Source: Enterobacteriaceae endosymbiont of Donacia clavipes (GTDB lineage: Bacteria; Pseudomonadota; Gammaproteobacteria; Enterobacterales; Enterobacteriaceae). From it: a DNA stretch of 64,000 nt. Position 1 is the stretch's first letter. Every line of letters begins with the position of its first letter. Below, in pieces: positions 19,630 to 30,965 of this stretch. Made by a program: the position numbers and the translations under genes. Under the pieces are notes generated by a model. The model was not told the DNA's origin. It ran no database searches and saw only the letters and a list, made by a program, of their open reading frames with translations. The stretch spans positions 284,734-348,733 of the forward strand of contig NZ_CP046208.1 in the NCBI RefSeq assembly GCF_012570365.1. Reading direction: 5' to 3'.

Positions 19630-21726
19630 TTAAATTTTATTATTAGCAGCTTTAATACTTAATCTTATTCTTCCTTGTTTATCAATTTCAATAACTTTAA
19701 CCATTACATTTTGTAATACTTGTAAATAATCACTAACTTTATTTACATGTTTATTAACAATTTGAGAAATATGTACTAATCCTTCTTTACCATTTCCTAT
19801 AGAAATAAAAGCACCGAATTCAACAATACGAATAACTTTACCATTATAAATTTTTCCAATTATTATATCTGCTGTAATTTCTTCTATACGACGAATTGCA
19901 AATTTAATTTTTTCGTTATTTTTAGCTGCTATTTTTATAATTCCACTATCTTCTATTTCAATAATTGTATCAGTTTCTTCTGTTAAAGCTCTAATAACAG
20001 AACCACCTTTGCCTATCATATCTTTAATTTTTTTTGGGTTAATTTTAATTGTATGAATTCTTGGTGCAAATTCTGAAATATTTTTTCTAGGTAAACTAAT
20101 AGTTTTTTTCATTATTTCTAAAATATGTAATCTAGCTAATTTTGCTTGTTTTAGAGCTAATTTAATAATTTTATAAGTTATGCCTTCTATTTTCATATCC
20201 ATTTGTAATGCAGTAATTCCTTTTTTAGTACCTGCAACTTTAAAATCCATATCACCTAAATGATCTTCATCACCTAAAATATCTGATAATATTATAAAAT
20301 TATCATTTTCTTTAATTAAACCCATTGCTATCCCAGCAACAGCATTTTTTATAGGAATACCTGCATCCATCATAGCTAAAGAAGCACCACATACTGAAGC
20401 CATTGAAGAAGAACCGTTAGATTCTGTTATTTCTGATACAATTCGTATTGTATAAGGAAAATTATCCATATTAGGCATTACTGATATTAATGATTTTTTT
20501 GCTAAATTACCATGGCCAATTTCACGTCTTTTAGGATTACTAATAATACCAATTTCACCAACAGAATAAGAAGGAAAATTATAATGAAATAGAAAATTAT
20601 CTATTTTATTATCAATTAAATTATCTAAAGATTGAGCATCTCTAGCAGTACCTAATGTTACTGTAACTAAAGCTTGTGTTTCTCCACGTGTAAATAAAGC
20701 TGAACCATGTGTTCTAGGAAGAATTCCTGTACGTACATCTATACTACGTATCATATCATTTTCACGACCATCAATTCTAAGATTCTTATTAATAATATTT
20801 TCTCGTACTATTTTTTTTTCTAACTCATAGAAAATTTCATTTATATGATTAACCGGTATATTTTCGTATTCTTTTTCTTCTTTTATTAATTCAATAACTC
20901 TTAATTTAATTAAGTCAATTTGATTAATTCTATTTTGTTTTTCTTTAATACTATACGCTTTGATTAAATCTTTTTGTGATAAAAAAATAATTTTTTGTTT
21001 AAGATTTTTATTAATAGGATATAAAATCCATTTTTTATTATTTTTTTTAACCTTATTAGATAAATGAATAATATTATCAATTAATTTTTGTTGTTTATTA
21101 TGACCATATATTATTGCATTTAAAATTTGTTTTTCAGTTAATAAATTAGATTTGGCTTCTACCATTAAAATAGCTTTTTTTGTACTAGTAACAATTAAAT
21201 CTAATTCACTATTTTGCATTTCTTTTATATTAGGATTTAATACATATTTTTTATTAATATAACCAATACGAGCAGTTCCAAATGTACCATTAAAAGGAAT
21301 TCCAGATAAATTTAAAACAGTGGATGCTCCAATAATAGCTACAATATCCGGATTAATTTCAGGATTTACAGACATAACGGTAGCAATAATTTGTACTTCA
21401 TTTAAAAAACCTTTTTTAAATAAAGGTCTTATAGGACGATCTATTAAACGAGAAATTAATATTTCTCCTTCACTAGGACGTCCTTCTCTACGAAAAAAAT
21501 TACCAGGAATACGACCAGCAGCATATAATTTTTCTTGATAATATACTGATAGTGGGAAAAAATTTTGTTCTGGAATTACTTTTTTATCTACTACCATTGT
21601 TACAAAAACAGCTGTATCATCAATACTAACCATTACAGATGATGTTGCTTGTCTAGCTATCATTCCTGTTTCAATAGTTACAGTATTATTACCATAACGA
21701 AATTTATGAATAATGGGATTTAACAA
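19630..21726 (-). CDS. pnp: Polynucleotide phosphorylase
   Basis: 3'-5' phosphorolytic exoribonuclease of the RNA degradosome. There are two RNase PH domains (the second with [16 protein letters not shown] and [16 protein letters not shown]), a KH domain (about 550-610, [15 protein letters not shown]) and an S1 domain (about 620-690, [19 protein letters not shown]). The length is 698-701 residues (E. coli 711). Start choice: an ATG at 21733-21735 overlaps the Shine-Dalgarno AAAGGA itself, leaving no spacing. The TTG at 21724-21726 lies 8 bp after AAAGGA and gives LNPI at the start as in E. coli MLNPI, so the UUG start is preferred. It follows rpsO, as in E. coli. Confidence 0.95.
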   Translation of the reverse strand: MLNPIIHKFRYGNNTVTIETGMIARQATSSVMVSIDDTAVFVTMVVDKKVIPEQNFFPLSVYYQEKLYAAGRIPGNFFRREGRPSEGEILISRLIDRPIRPLFKKGFLNEVQIIATVMSVNPEINPDIVAIIGASTVLNLSGIPFNGTFGTARIGYINKKYVLNPNIKEMQNSELDLIVTSTKKAILMVEAKSNLLTEKQILNAIIYGHNKQQKLIDNIIHLSNKVKKNNKKWILYPINKNLKQKIIFLSQKDLIKAYSIKEKQNRINQIDLIKLRVIELIKEEKEYENIPVNHINEIFYELEKKIVRENIINKNLRIDGRENDMIRSIDVRTGILPRTHGSALFTRGETQALVTVTLGTARDAQSLDNLIDNKIDNFLFHYNFPSYSVGEIGIISNPKRREIGHGNLAKKSLISVMPNMDNFPYTIRIVSEITESNGSSSMASVCGASLAMMDAGIPIKNAVAGIAMGLIKENDNFIILSDILGDEDHLGDMDFKVAGTKKGITALQMDMKIEGITYKIIKLALKQAKLARLHILEIMKKTISLPRKNISEFAPRIHTIKINPKKIKDMIGKGGSVIRALTEETDTIIEIEDSGIIKIAAKNNEKIKFAIRRIEEITADIIIGKIYNGKVIRIVEFGAFISIGNGKEGLVHISQIVNKHVNKVSDYLQVLQNVMVKVIEIDKQGRIRLSIKAANNKI

Positions 21727-21805
21727 AATAAACATCCTTTAAAAAAATTTAATATTAAGATAAATCTAAATTTTAAAAAATTTATAAATAATATTAAAAA
21801 CATAT

Positions 21806-22075
21806 TTATTTTTTTAATCTTAAATCTTTAATTAATATATTAAAATCATGTAATTTTTTTCTTTTAAAATAATTTAATAATTTTCTACGTTGTGATATCA
21901 TGTGCAGAAGTCCTCTACGACTGTGATGATCTTTTTTATGTATATTAAAATGTTTATGTAAGTAATTAATTTTAAATGTTAATAAAGCTATTTGTATTTT
22001 TGTTGAACCCTTGTCCTTAGAATTTATTTTGTATTTTTTTATAATTTTTTCTTTTTTTTCTTTATTAAAATACAT
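21806..22075 (-). CDS. rpsO: Ribosomal protein S15
   Basis: Primary 16S-binding protein of the 30S platform; its usual length is 89 residues, exactly as here. Signatures: GSTKIQIALLTFKINYLHKHF and HHSRRGLLHMISQRRKLLNYF. In E. coli it precedes pnp and follows truB, the same order as here. S15 represses its own mRNA through a pseudoknot in E. coli; the short leader here (22076-22120) shows no obvious equivalent. Confidence 0.98.
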   Translation of the reverse strand: MYFNKEKKEKIIKKYKINSKDKGSTKIQIALLTFKINYLHKHFNIHKKDHHSRRGLLHMISQRRKLLNYFKRKKLHDFNILIKDLRLKK

Positions 22076-22120
22076 AATTTACTCCAATAAATTATCTATA
22101 AATGTATATAATTATAAAAT

Positions 22121-23071
22121 TTAAATAAAATTTATTAATTTGTATTTTGTTATATAACCTTCATTATTAATTTTACAAACACCTATTAAATTAAATGAAT
22201 TAATTTCAAATATACGAAATTTTTTTTGTTTTTTTACAAAAGAAACAACTTTTATTTTTTTTCCATTTTTAATATTATTTATCAAAGTATATGACAAATA
22301 TAATTTAGGTAAGTAATGTATCATATAATTAATTGGTAATAATAATTTATCTATTAAAAAAATATTCAGTTTATTATTTTTATAATTTTGAATTAAAATT
22401 TTTAGTTGTTCAATTGTTATAACATTTTTATGTAAAATAGAAATATGAGATATTTGAATTCTACGTAATTTTATTATATGTGCTCCACAATTTAATTCAT
22501 CTCCTAATTTATCAATAATACTACGTATATAAGTTCCTTTGGAGCAATTAATTTTTAATTTAATTTTATTTTCATAAAATTTTAGTAATTTAATATAATA
22601 AATTAAAATTTTTCTTTTTTTAAGATGGGAAAAATTAATTCCTAATCTAGCATATTTATAGAGAGGTATGCCTTTATATTTAAGAGCAGAATACATAGGA
22701 GGAATTTGTATATTTTTTCCTTTAAAAGAATTTATTTTTTTAAGAATATTTTTCTTATTCACATAAATATCTTTTTTTTGGATAAGAATACCATCTTTAT
22801 CAGCAGTATTAGTTTTTTCACCTAAAAGAGCTGTAACTATGTAAATTTTATTTGCATTTATTAAATAACTAGTAAATTTAGTATATGCTCCTAAACAAAT
22901 TGGTAATAACCCACTTGCTAGTGGATCTAAAGTACCTGTATGACCTGCTTTTTTTGCCCTAAAAATAATTTTAATATATTGAAGAAGTTTATTTGATGTA
23001 AAACCTATAGATTTATCAAGTAATAATAAACCATTTACATTACGTTTTTTTATTTTTTTTAACATATACAA
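22121..23071 (-). CDS. truB: tRNA pseudouridine-55 synthase
   Basis: Makes pseudouridine 55 in the T loop of all tRNAs and also acts as a tRNA chaperone. The product has 316 residues (E. coli 314). Catalytic Asp in GHTGTLDPLASGLLP (about residues 43-57); PPMYSALKYKGIPLYKYAR, CSKGTYIRSIIDKLG and CGAHIIKLRR are conserved, and a C-terminal PUA-like part is present. A second ATG two codons downstream gives an equally plausible start; no clear ribosome-binding site decides between them. Confidence 0.96.
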   Translation of the reverse strand: MYMLKKIKKRNVNGLLLLDKSIGFTSNKLLQYIKIIFRAKKAGHTGTLDPLASGLLPICLGAYTKFTSYLINANKIYIVTALLGEKTNTADKDGILIQKKDIYVNKKNILKKINSFKGKNIQIPPMYSALKYKGIPLYKYARLGINFSHLKKRKILIYYIKLLKFYENKIKLKINCSKGTYIRSIIDKLGDELNCGAHIIKLRRIQISHISILHKNVITIEQLKILIQNYKNNKLNIFLIDKLLLPINYMIHYLPKLYLSYTLINNIKNGKKIKVVSFVKKQKKFRIFEINSFNLIGVCKINNEGYITKYKLINFI

Positions 23072-23100
23072 TTAATTATATCATAATTTTTATTATATAA

Positions 23101-23454
23101 TTAAGTATTTTTTTTAATATTAATTAAAAGATTATTAATATATTTTCCTTCTTTTAAAGAAAGATCTAAAAAAAATTTAAGTTTTGGTATTTTCCGTAAA
23201 TTTATTTTATTTTTAAGTATATGTCTAATATATTCTGTAATATTATTTAAATAATAAAGTGAATTTTGTTTATTATTTATTTTTTCTTCTTTATACGGTA
23301 GAATTATAAAAATTTTTGCATATGAAAAATCTTTTGATATTAATACATCAGTAATAGTACTAAATCTATTTATTCTTATATCACTAATATTATTTTGTAG
23401 TATTTTTGCTATTTGTTTTTTTAATTCATATGAAATACGTAAATTTCGATACAA
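23101..23454 (-). CDS. rbfA: Ribosome-binding factor A
   Basis: Small KH-fold protein that binds immature 30S subunits and helps 16S 5'-end maturation. The product has 117 residues (E. coli 133), with the loss at the C-terminal tail. The N-terminal RISYELKKQIAKILQNNI and the ITDVLISKDFSYAKIFI strand match the family. It stands between infB and truB, as in E. coli. Conservation is modest, so the call leans partly on synteny. Confidence 0.92.
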   Translation of the reverse strand: MYRNLRISYELKKQIAKILQNNISDIRINRFSTITDVLISKDFSYAKIFIILPYKEEKINNKQNSLYYLNNITEYIRHILKNKINLRKIPKLKFFLDLSLKEGKYINNLLINIKKNT

Positions 23455-23503
23455 AAAACCTCCATTTTACTATTTTATAGTATATTAAATTAATTTATGA
23501 TTA

Positions 23504-25828
23504 TTATTTTTTTGTAATTTCAGTTTTTTCAAAAATTTTTATTTTATCTCCTATTTGAATATTATTAAAATTTTTAATACTAATACCACATTCCATACCA
23601 TTACGTACTTCATTAACATTTTCTTTAAATCTTCTTAAAGAATCAAGAATTCCTTGATAAATAATATTTTTATCTCTTAATAATTTCATCAAATTATTAC
23701 GTTTAATAATACCATATGTAACTATACATCCAGCTATAATACCTATTTTAGGGATAGTGAAAATACTTCTTACTTCTGCTAGTCCTAATAATTTTTCTTT
23801 ATATTCTGGTAATAAAAGATTTTTTATATATTTTTTCATATCATCTATTAGATTATATATAATAGAAAAATATTTAATTTTTATTTTTTCTTTTTTTATT
23901 AAACTTTTAGCAATATTATTTGCTTTAATATTAAAAGCAATAATAATAACATTATTTTTATTACTAGCCATTGCAAATGATATATCTGTTTCCGTGATTT
24001 CTCCTACTCCTGAATTAATAATTTTTATATGAATTTTTTCATTAGATAAATTAATTAATGTATCTTTAACCGCCTCTACAGAACCTTGTACATCTCCTTT
24101 TAATAAAATATTTATTTCATGAATATTTTTATTATTATCGTTTAAATCTAAAAATATTTTTTTAAATTGTTTTTGTTTTTTTTCTAATTTAATTTCACGA
24201 TACTTATTTTTTCGATATAATGCTACTTCTTTAGCTTTTTTTTCATTATTTACTTCTATTAAAATATCACCAGCATATGGTATTTCGGATAAACCTAAAA
24301 TTTTAATAGGAGTAGAAGGTCCTGCTTGAAGTATATTTTCTCCTTTAAAATTAATTAATCCTTTAATTTTCCCATAAGTATATCCACATAGTACTATATT
24401 TCCTTTTGTTAATACTCCTTCTTTTATTAAAATATTAGCTATAGGTCCTTTTCCTTTATCTAAATAAGAATCAATAACAATTCCTTGTGCCATACCCTTA
24501 TTATTTGCTTTTAATTCTAATATTTCAGCTTGTAATATAATGGCATTTAATAAATTATTAATACCTTCACCTGTTTTAGCAGAAACATTAATAAAAATAT
24601 TATCGCCACCCCATTCTTCAGGTATAATATTATATCTACTTAAATCACTTTTTATTTTTTTAAAATTTGAAATTTTTTTATCTATTTTATTAATAGCAAC
24701 TATAATAGATACTTTTGTTTTTCTTGCATGTTTTATTGCTTCTATAGTTTGAGGCATAACTCCATCATCAGCTGCAATAACTAATATAATTATATCTGTA
24801 ATTTGTATACCTCTTAACCTCATAGAGGTAAAAGATTTATGTCCTGGAGTGTCAATAAATGTTATATTTTTATTGTTAAATTTTATTTCATAAGCATTTA
24901 TATATTGAGTTATTCCGCCAATTTCTTTTAAAGCAACATTACTAGAAAAAATATAATCTAATAATGAAGTTTTTCCATGATCTACATGCCCCATAATTGT
25001 TACTATTGGAGATCTTGTTTCTGGTTTTATGTCAATATTATTTGTATTATTAATCAATAATTTTTCTATATCATTTTCGCGACGTAATATAACTTTATGA
25101 CCCATTTCTTCCGCTATTAATTGTGCAGTTTCTTGTTTTAAATATTGATTAACATCAAAAATTTTTTCTCCCATATTTATTATAATTTTCATTAATTTTG
25201 AACTTTTAATTGCCATTTTATTAGATAATTCTATTATACTGATAGTTTCGTTAATAATAATATTGCGATTAATATTTTTAATAGGTTTATGAAAATTTTG
25301 ATATAACTTAGAAGAATTTAATTTATATTTTTTGTAAGTATTATTTTTTTTATTATTTTTATTATTTTTAGAATTTAATTTATATTTTTTTTTTTTATAT
25401 ATTTTTTTATTAAAAATATCATTATTTATGTTTTTATTTTTTAAATTTTTCTGAATATAATATTTTTTATTTTTATTTATTTTTTTTTTGTTTAATTCTA
25501 AATATTTTTTCTTTTTATGATCTGTAATATTTTTTATATTATTTATAAATAAATTTTTTTTTTTATTTATAATTTTTATTGATTTTTTTTTACCTTTATT
25601 ATTATTTACATATGAAATATCACGTGTTTTTTTTTTAAAATTTAATAATTTTAAATTTTTTATTTTTTTATTTTTTAAATATGTTAAAAAAATTTTTTTT
25701 TCTTCTATATTAACTATATCATTTTCTAATTTAGAAATACCATTATCAGAAAAATATTTTATTATATTTTTTACTGAAATTTTAATTTCATTAGCTAATG
25801 ATTTTATAGTTATAACAGCATCTATCAT
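23504..25828 (-). CDS. infB: Translation initiation factor IF-2
   Basis: GTPase that places initiator fMet-tRNA on the 30S subunit and promotes subunit joining. The product has 774 residues (E. coli 890). IF2N-like domain at about 1-55. A low-complexity Lys/Asn/Tyr linker (about 60-190) contains the near-repeat YKLNSKN / YKLNSSK. A second IF2N segment lies at about 190-245. The G domain is marked by [12 protein letters not shown] (G1), DTPGHKSFTSMR (G3) and NKID (G4). Domains II, III and the fMet-binding C-terminal domain (GMECGISIKNFNNIQIGD) follow. The catalytic core is intact; the shortening is in the linker region. Confidence 0.97.
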   Translation of the reverse strand: MIDAVITIKSLANEIKISVKNIIKYFSDNGISKLENDIVNIEEKKIFLTYLKNKKIKNLKLLNFKKKTRDISYVNNNKGKKKSIKIINKKKNLFINNIKNITDHKKKKYLELNKKKINKNKKYYIQKNLKNKNINNDIFNKKIYKKKKYKLNSKNNKNNKKNNTYKKYKLNSSKLYQNFHKPIKNINRNIIINETISIIELSNKMAIKSSKLMKIIINMGEKIFDVNQYLKQETAQLIAEEMGHKVILRRENDIEKLLINNTNNIDIKPETRSPIVTIMGHVDHGKTSLLDYIFSSNVALKEIGGITQYINAYEIKFNNKNITFIDTPGHKSFTSMRLRGIQITDIIILVIAADDGVMPQTIEAIKHARKTKVSIIVAINKIDKKISNFKKIKSDLSRYNIIPEEWGGDNIFINVSAKTGEGINNLLNAIILQAEILELKANNKGMAQGIVIDSYLDKGKGPIANILIKEGVLTKGNIVLCGYTYGKIKGLINFKGENILQAGPSTPIKILGLSEIPYAGDILIEVNNEKKAKEVALYRKNKYREIKLEKKQKQFKKIFLDLNDNNKNIHEINILLKGDVQGSVEAVKDTLINLSNEKIHIKIINSGVGEITETDISFAMASNKNNVIIIAFNIKANNIAKSLIKKEKIKIKYFSIIYNLIDDMKKYIKNLLLPEYKEKLLGLAEVRSIFTIPKIGIIAGCIVTYGIIKRNNLMKLLRDKNIIYQGILDSLRRFKENVNEVRNGMECGISIKNFNNIQIGDKIKIFEKTEITKK

Positions 25829-25857
25829 GCTGTCTACTCCTCTATTTTAATAATCAA

Positions 25858-27354
25858 TTACGTATTATTTTTTTTATTAAACCAACAAATATTTCGTGCA
25901 GACATAATTATTTTTCCAGCTTTTGACTCATCTAAATTATCTATATCAGATATATCTTCAATACTTTGTTCTGCTAAATTTTCAATAGTTAAGATTCCTT
26001 TATTTATTAATAATTCAGATAATTTTTTATCAATTCCTTTTAATTGAAATAAATTATTTTTAAATTTTTCATGATTATTTTTTATTAAAGATAAATTATT
26101 ATTAATATTTTTGGCTAATTTTTTAAGTTTTTTTAAATCATTAATTTTTAAATTAAAATTATTAGTTATTTTATATAATTTATTTATTGGAATTAATATT
26201 AATTCTTCAAAAGAAGATATTTTCCCATCTTCAACTATTGTTTTTGATAATTTATATTCAATATTTAAATATTTTATAAACATTTCTATAATATTATTTT
26301 TTTTTTTCTTATATTTATGACATAAATTATTTTTTGTCATAATATTTAATTCCCAGCCACTTAATTGTGATGCTAAACGAATATTTTGTCCGTTTCTACC
26401 AATAGCTTGAGCTAAATTATTTTCCTTAACTATAATATCTATAATATGTTTTTTTTTATTTAAGATGATTGATGATATTTCAGCAGGAGACATAGCGTTA
26501 ATAATAAATTTTTCAGGATCAGAATCCCAGAGTACAATATCAATACGTTCTCCATTTAATTCATTAGAAATTGCTTGTACTCTAGCACCTCTCATTCCAA
26601 CACAAGCGCCTACAGGATCAATTCTTTTATCATTTGTTTTTACAGCAATTTTAGCTCTGGATCCTGGATCTCTTACAACACCTTTAATTTCGATTAATCC
26701 TTCTGCTATTTCTGGAACTTCAATATAAAATAACTCAACCAACATTTGTATTTTAGATCTACTTAGAAATAATTGTGTTTCTTTAACATTTTCTTTAATA
26801 TAAAAAAGTAAACCCCTTATTCTATCTCCTAATCTAAAATTTTCTCTTGGTAACATATCAGAACGTAAAATAATAGCATTAATACTATGTCCTAAATCTA
26901 AATTTAGATGTTTTCTATTTACTTTTTTAACTATTGCACTTAATATTTTTCCTTCTTTTTTTTTAAATTTAGCAATAATAATAGCTTTTTCTGCTTCTCT
27001 TACTTTATGTACTATAACTTGTTTTGCAGCTTGAGTAGTAATACGATTAAAATTAATAGATTTAATTTGGTCATAAATATAATCACCTAATTTTAAATTA
27101 TTATCTTCAATACGAGCTGCATCTAAAGTAATTTCTTTAGTAGGATAATTAACTTTTTTAACAATTAACCATTTTCTGAAAGTATTAAAATTTCCATTTT
27201 TACGATCAATATTTACAAATACTTCTATATCTTGTTCATATTTTTTTTTTGTAGCACTTACTAAAGCACTTTCCATTGCTTCAAATATTTTTTCACGAGG
27301 TAAAGATTTTTCATTTGAAACTGCTTCAATAACAGCTAATATTTCTTTATTCAT
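25858..27354 (-). CDS. nusA: Transcription elongation/antitermination protein NusA
   Basis: RNA polymerase-associated factor for pausing, termination and rRNA antitermination. The product has 498 residues (E. coli 495). N-terminal domain [20 protein letters not shown]1 domain at about 135-200, tandem KH domains ([37 protein letters not shown]) and helix-hairpin-helix C-terminal repeats ([17 protein letters not shown]) are all present. In E. coli rimP lies between metY and nusA; it is absent, leaving a 258-bp gap (27355-27612) without a coding signal. Confidence 0.97.
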   Translation of the reverse strand: MNKEILAVIEAVSNEKSLPREKIFEAMESALVSATKKKYEQDIEVFVNIDRKNGNFNTFRKWLIVKKVNYPTKEITLDAARIEDNNLKLGDYIYDQIKSINFNRITTQAAKQVIVHKVREAEKAIIIAKFKKKEGKILSAIVKKVNRKHLNLDLGHSINAIILRSDMLPRENFRLGDRIRGLLFYIKENVKETQLFLSRSKIQMLVELFYIEVPEIAEGLIEIKGVVRDPGSRAKIAVKTNDKRIDPVGACVGMRGARVQAISNELNGERIDIVLWDSDPEKFIINAMSPAEISSIILNKKKHIIDIIVKENNLAQAIGRNGQNIRLASQLSGWELNIMTKNNLCHKYKKKKNNIIEMFIKYLNIEYKLSKTIVEDGKISSFEELILIPINKLYKITNNFNLKINDLKKLKKLAKNINNNLSLIKNNHEKFKNNLFQLKGIDKKLSELLINKGILTIENLAEQSIEDISDIDNLDESKAGKIIMSARNICWFNKKNNT

Positions 27355-27612
27355 CCTAGTTATCCTTAAATATTAAATTATTAAATTAGAAAACTAGATT
27401 ATATTCAAAGATTATTACTTATATTAGCAATATGAATGTATTTTTTTAATAAAAATAATAATTATTGAAATAACTATTCATATAGACTAATTTCATTCAT
27501 TCAAAAATTTTAATAATAAGTAAATATATATATAAAATAATCTTATATATTAATTATATTATCCATACTATAAAAACAGCATTACTTAAGGAATCAATAT
27601 AAATGTGATATT

Positions 27613-27689
<77 letters not shown>

Positions 27690-27745
27690 TCTATAGTAAA
27701 TATATATATGATATGTTAAAAATAAAAATAATGCAATATTAATTT

Positions 27746-27837
27746 TGGTACCGAAGACGGGATTTGAACCCGCAAACCCAAAATAATAGGGCACTACCAC
27801 CTCAAGGTAGCGTGTTTACCAATTTCACCACCTCGGT
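27746..27837 (-). tRNA. tRNA-Leu (anticodon GAG)
   Basis: Class II tRNA with acceptor ACCGAGG/CTTCGGT, anticodon stem CTACC/GGTAG with loop TTGAGGT (anticodon GAG) and a long variable arm. The 3' CCA is encoded. It corresponds to E. coli leuU, which lies next to secG there as here. Confidence 0.97.
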
Positions 27838-27848
27838 AAATAAAATTA

Positions 27849-28127
27849 TTACTTATTATTATACTTTGTTATATTAATTTGTTGCGTTGTCTTTTTTTTA
27901 TATTTTTTTACATTAATATTATTTAATAATAAACTGATAATAAAAAATAAAGACGTTAATATAATAATTAACCTAGTTAATATTTTATTTGAAATATTTG
28001 TATTAAAAGGTGATTTTATACTATTTGATGATGAACTAATATCTATTTCATTATTATCTTGAAACATAATAACACTAATTAAAATAATTGTAATCAAAAT
28101 AAATAAAATCAATAATAACTTATACAT
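27849..28127 (-). CDS. secG: Preprotein translocase subunit SecG
   Basis: Small inner-membrane subunit that stimulates SecYEG-dependent export. The product has 92 residues (E. coli 110, with a longer hydrophilic tail). Two membrane segments (about 3-21 and 54-70) flank a loop rich in Ser and Asn; MYKLLLILF and TSLFFIISLLLNNIN align with E. coli MYEALLVVF and ATLFFIISLVLGNIN. In E. coli glmM and folP separate secG from ftsH; the 191-bp gap here holds neither. Confidence 0.93.
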   Translation of the reverse strand: MYKLLLILFILITIILISVIMFQDNNEIDISSSSNSIKSPFNTNISNKILTRLIIILTSLFFIISLLLNNINVKKYKKKTTQQINITKYNNK

Positions 28128-28318
28128 AAAGTATTAATAAATAACATTCCAATTCAATATTAATTAACATTATTATATAATAATAAGTATTAATTACAAT
28201 ATAAATTTATATTTTATATAAAAAAATATTTTTTATTTTTTAAATCTTTAATTAAAAGACATTAATTTTATAAAATATTATTTATTTATATATAATAAAT
28301 ATTATTATTATTTTTTTT

Positions 28319-30136
28319 TTATTCAGGTGGTCTTACTTTTTTTCTAGCCATTAAATCATCAATTTGTATTATACCTATTGTTTCATATTTAATTAGAGTA
28401 TTTTTCATAGCATGTAAAATATCAATATTGTCACTTAAAATTTTAAAAGCTCTATTATAATTTTCTTGTATTAAAAATTTAACTTCTTGATCAATTATTT
28501 TAGCTGTTTCATCGGACATATGTTTAGCTTTAGCTACTGATCTACCTAAAAAAATTTCTCCTTCTTCTTCTGCATATAACAAAGGACCTAATTTTTTAGA
28601 AAAACCCCATTGAGTTACCATATTTTTTGCAATATTCGTTGCAACCTTAATATCATTAGATGATCCTGTTGATACATATTGTTCACCATAAATAATTTCT
28701 TCAGCTATTCTACCACCATATAATGTAGATATTTTACTTTCTAATTTTTGACGACTAATACTAATTATATCAATTTCAGGTAAAAAAAACGTTACTCCTA
28801 ATGCTCTTCCTCTAGGAATAATTGTAACTTTATGTACTGGATCATGATCTGGAACTAATCTCCCAATAATCGCATGACCTGCTTCATGATAAGCAGTAGC
28901 TTCTTTTTGTTTTTCTGTCATTACTAAAGAACGTCTTTCTGCACCCATCATAATTTTATCTTTTGCTTGTTCTAATTCTAACATAGACACAAAATTATAA
29001 TTTTGACGAGCTGCTAATAAAGCTGCTTCATTTATTAAATTTGCTAAGTCAGCTCCTGAAAAACCTGGTGTACCTCTTGCTAAAATTTTTAAATCAACTT
29101 CTTTAGATATAGGTATATTTTTTATATGTATTTTTAATACTTGTTCTCTTCCTCTTATATCTGGCAAACCAACAATTACTTGACGATCAAAACGACCTGG
29201 TCTTAAAAGGGCTGGATCTAATACATCAGGACGATTAGTGGCTGCAATAACAATAATACTTTCATTATTATTAAAACCATCCATTTCAACTAACATTTGA
29301 TTTAGAGTTTGCTCCCTTTCATCATGCCCACCACCTAATCCTGCTCCTCTTTGCCTTCCTACAGCATCTATTTCATCAATAAAAATAATACATGGAGATG
29401 ATTTTTTAGCTCTACTAAACATATCTCTTACTCTAGAAGCACCAACTCCTACAAACATTTCAACAAAATCAGAACCCGAAATAGTAAAAAATGGTACTTT
29501 TGATTCTCCAGCTATAGCTTTAGCTAATAAAGTTTTTCCAGTTCCTGGAGGACCTACCATTAAAATTCCTTTAGGGATCTTACCTCCTAATTTTTGAAAT
29601 TTTGCTGGTTCTTTTAAGTAATCAACTAATTCTTTAACTTCTTCTTTTGCTTCATCACATCCAGCTACATCATTAAATGTAATTTTTATTTGATCTGTTG
29701 TTAACATTTTAGCTTTACTTTTTCCAAAAGATAAAGCTCCTTTACCACCACCTTGTAGTTGACGCATAAAAAAAATCCAAACTCCAATTAATAGTAACAT
29801 TGGGAACCAAGAAATAAAAATAGATAGTAACATACTAGGGGATTCAAGAGGTTCTCCTAATACTTTAATATTTTTTGAAAGTAACATTTCAAGTAAATGT
29901 GAATCATGCATTGGTAAATAAGTAGTATAATTACTATTATCTTTTCTAACAACACGAATTTTTCTTCCATTAATACTTGTTTTAACTATTTTATCTTGTT
30001 TTATTTCGGATAAAAAAGTCGAATATTCAATTTTATTTTTTTTATTTGATTCATTTGGATTTAAACTCTGGAAAACAGATATTAATATGACTGTAATTGC
30101 TAACCAGAGAATTAGATTTTTTGCCATATCATTCAA
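28319..30136 (-). CDS. ftsH: ATP-dependent zinc metalloprotease FtsH
   Basis: Hexameric inner-membrane AAA+ protease for quality control of membrane and some cytoplasmic proteins. The product has 605 residues (E. coli 647), lacking the disordered C-terminal tail. First membrane segment at about 7-24, periplasmic domain, second membrane segment [17 protein letters not shown], Walker A GPPGTGKT, Walker [12 protein letters not shown], second region of homology RPGRFDRQ, and the zinc site HEAGH at about residue 418. The start is the ATG at 30134-30136 (MNDMAKNL), 12 bp after an AGAGG site; the alternative MAKNL start is 9 bp downstream. It follows rlmE, as in E. coli. Confidence 0.98.
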   Translation of the reverse strand: MNDMAKNLILWLAITVILISVFQSLNPNESNKKNKIEYSTFLSEIKQDKIVKTSINGRKIRVVRKDNSNYTTYLPMHDSHLLEMLLSKNIKVLGEPLESPSMLLSIFISWFPMLLLIGVWIFFMRQLQGGGKGALSFGKSKAKMLTTDQIKITFNDVAGCDEAKEEVKELVDYLKEPAKFQKLGGKIPKGILMVGPPGTGKTLLAKAIAGESKVPFFTISGSDFVEMFVGVGASRVRDMFSRAKKSSPCIIFIDEIDAVGRQRGAGLGGGHDEREQTLNQMLVEMDGFNNNESIIVIAATNRPDVLDPALLRPGRFDRQVIVGLPDIRGREQVLKIHIKNIPISKEVDLKILARGTPGFSGADLANLINEAALLAARQNYNFVSMLELEQAKDKIMMGAERRSLVMTEKQKEATAYHEAGHAIIGRLVPDHDPVHKVTIIPRGRALGVTFFLPEIDIISISRQKLESKISTLYGGRIAEEIIYGEQYVSTGSSNDIKVATNIAKNMVTQWGFSKKLGPLLYAEEEGEIFLGRSVAKAKHMSDETAKIIDQEVKFLIQENYNRAFKILSDNIDILHAMKNTLIKYETIGIIQIDDLMARKKVRPPE

Positions 30137-30178
30137 AAGAATAACCTCTTGTAACTTTGTTAGTATATTTATTTTATA

Positions 30179-30811
30179 TTAATTTTTATATTTTTTTGCA
30201 ACAATATAAATTTCACATGATTGAGATCTTGAAGCATTAGGTTTACTAATTTTAGTTATTTTAAATACAGAACTAATTTTATTATAAAATTTAATTAATC
30301 CCTTACCTTGAAAAGTTTTTATTAAAAAAATTCCATTATATTCTAATAAAGAATAACATAATTTTAATGCTATTTCATTTAAATGAATAATACGTGGTAT
30401 ATCTATTTCTTTTATTCCTGAAATATTAGGAGCCATATCAGACATTATTATTTGAACTTTTTTTTTATTTAGTATTTTTAATATTTTATTTAATGTAATA
30501 GGATTATATATATTTCCTTGATAAAAATAAACTTTATGAATAGGATTCATTGGTAATATATCACAAGCTATAATTTTTCCCTTTTTACCAATTTTTGATG
30601 CAGCAAAACTAGACCATCCACCAGGTGAAGATCCTAAATCAATTATTGTTATATTATTTCGAAATATTTTATGTTTTTTTTCTATTTCTTCTAATTTAAA
30701 CCATGATCTAGATCTGAATTTATTAATATTTTTTTTTACTTTTTTTATATAATAATCTTTATTATAATTTTTTAACCATTTTTTAGATTTTTTATTTTTT
30801 TTAAAATTCAT
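30179..30811 (-). CDS. rlmE: 23S rRNA (uridine-2552-2'-O) methyltransferase
   Basis: Methylates U2552 of the 23S A loop late in 50S assembly. The product has 210 residues (E. coli 209). The SAM-binding segment IIDLGSSPGGWSSF and the catalytic K-D-K-E tetrad are seen in RSWFKLEEI, SDMAPNISG, IKTFQGKG and SCEIYIVAKK. It precedes ftsH by 42 bp as in E. coli (rlmE-ftsH); yhbY and greA upstream are gone and rpoC is the new neighbour. Confidence 0.97.
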   Translation of the reverse strand: MNFKKNKKSKKWLKNYNKDYYIKKVKKNINKFRSRSWFKLEEIEKKHKIFRNNITIIDLGSSPGGWSSFAASKIGKKGKIIACDILPMNPIHKVYFYQGNIYNPITLNKILKILNKKKVQIIMSDMAPNISGIKEIDIPRIIHLNEIALKLCYSLLEYNGIFLIKTFQGKGLIKFYNKISSVFKITKISKPNASRSQSCEIYIVAKKYKN

Positions 30812-30965
30812 AAAAATTATTTTTTATAAAATACTTAATAAATTTTAAATACTGATAAATATAATTTTTTAAAATTATATATTATATAATAACAAAAAAT
30901 TTTAAACATTACAATTTATAACAGAAGAAAAAAATTTAAAAAATTGTTTCTTTTAAAATAATTTT

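Noticed and set aside
27355-27612. Possible rimP remnant between initiator tRNA and nusA
   Set aside because: The 258-bp gap is too short for rimP and no stretch of its sequence was recognisable.
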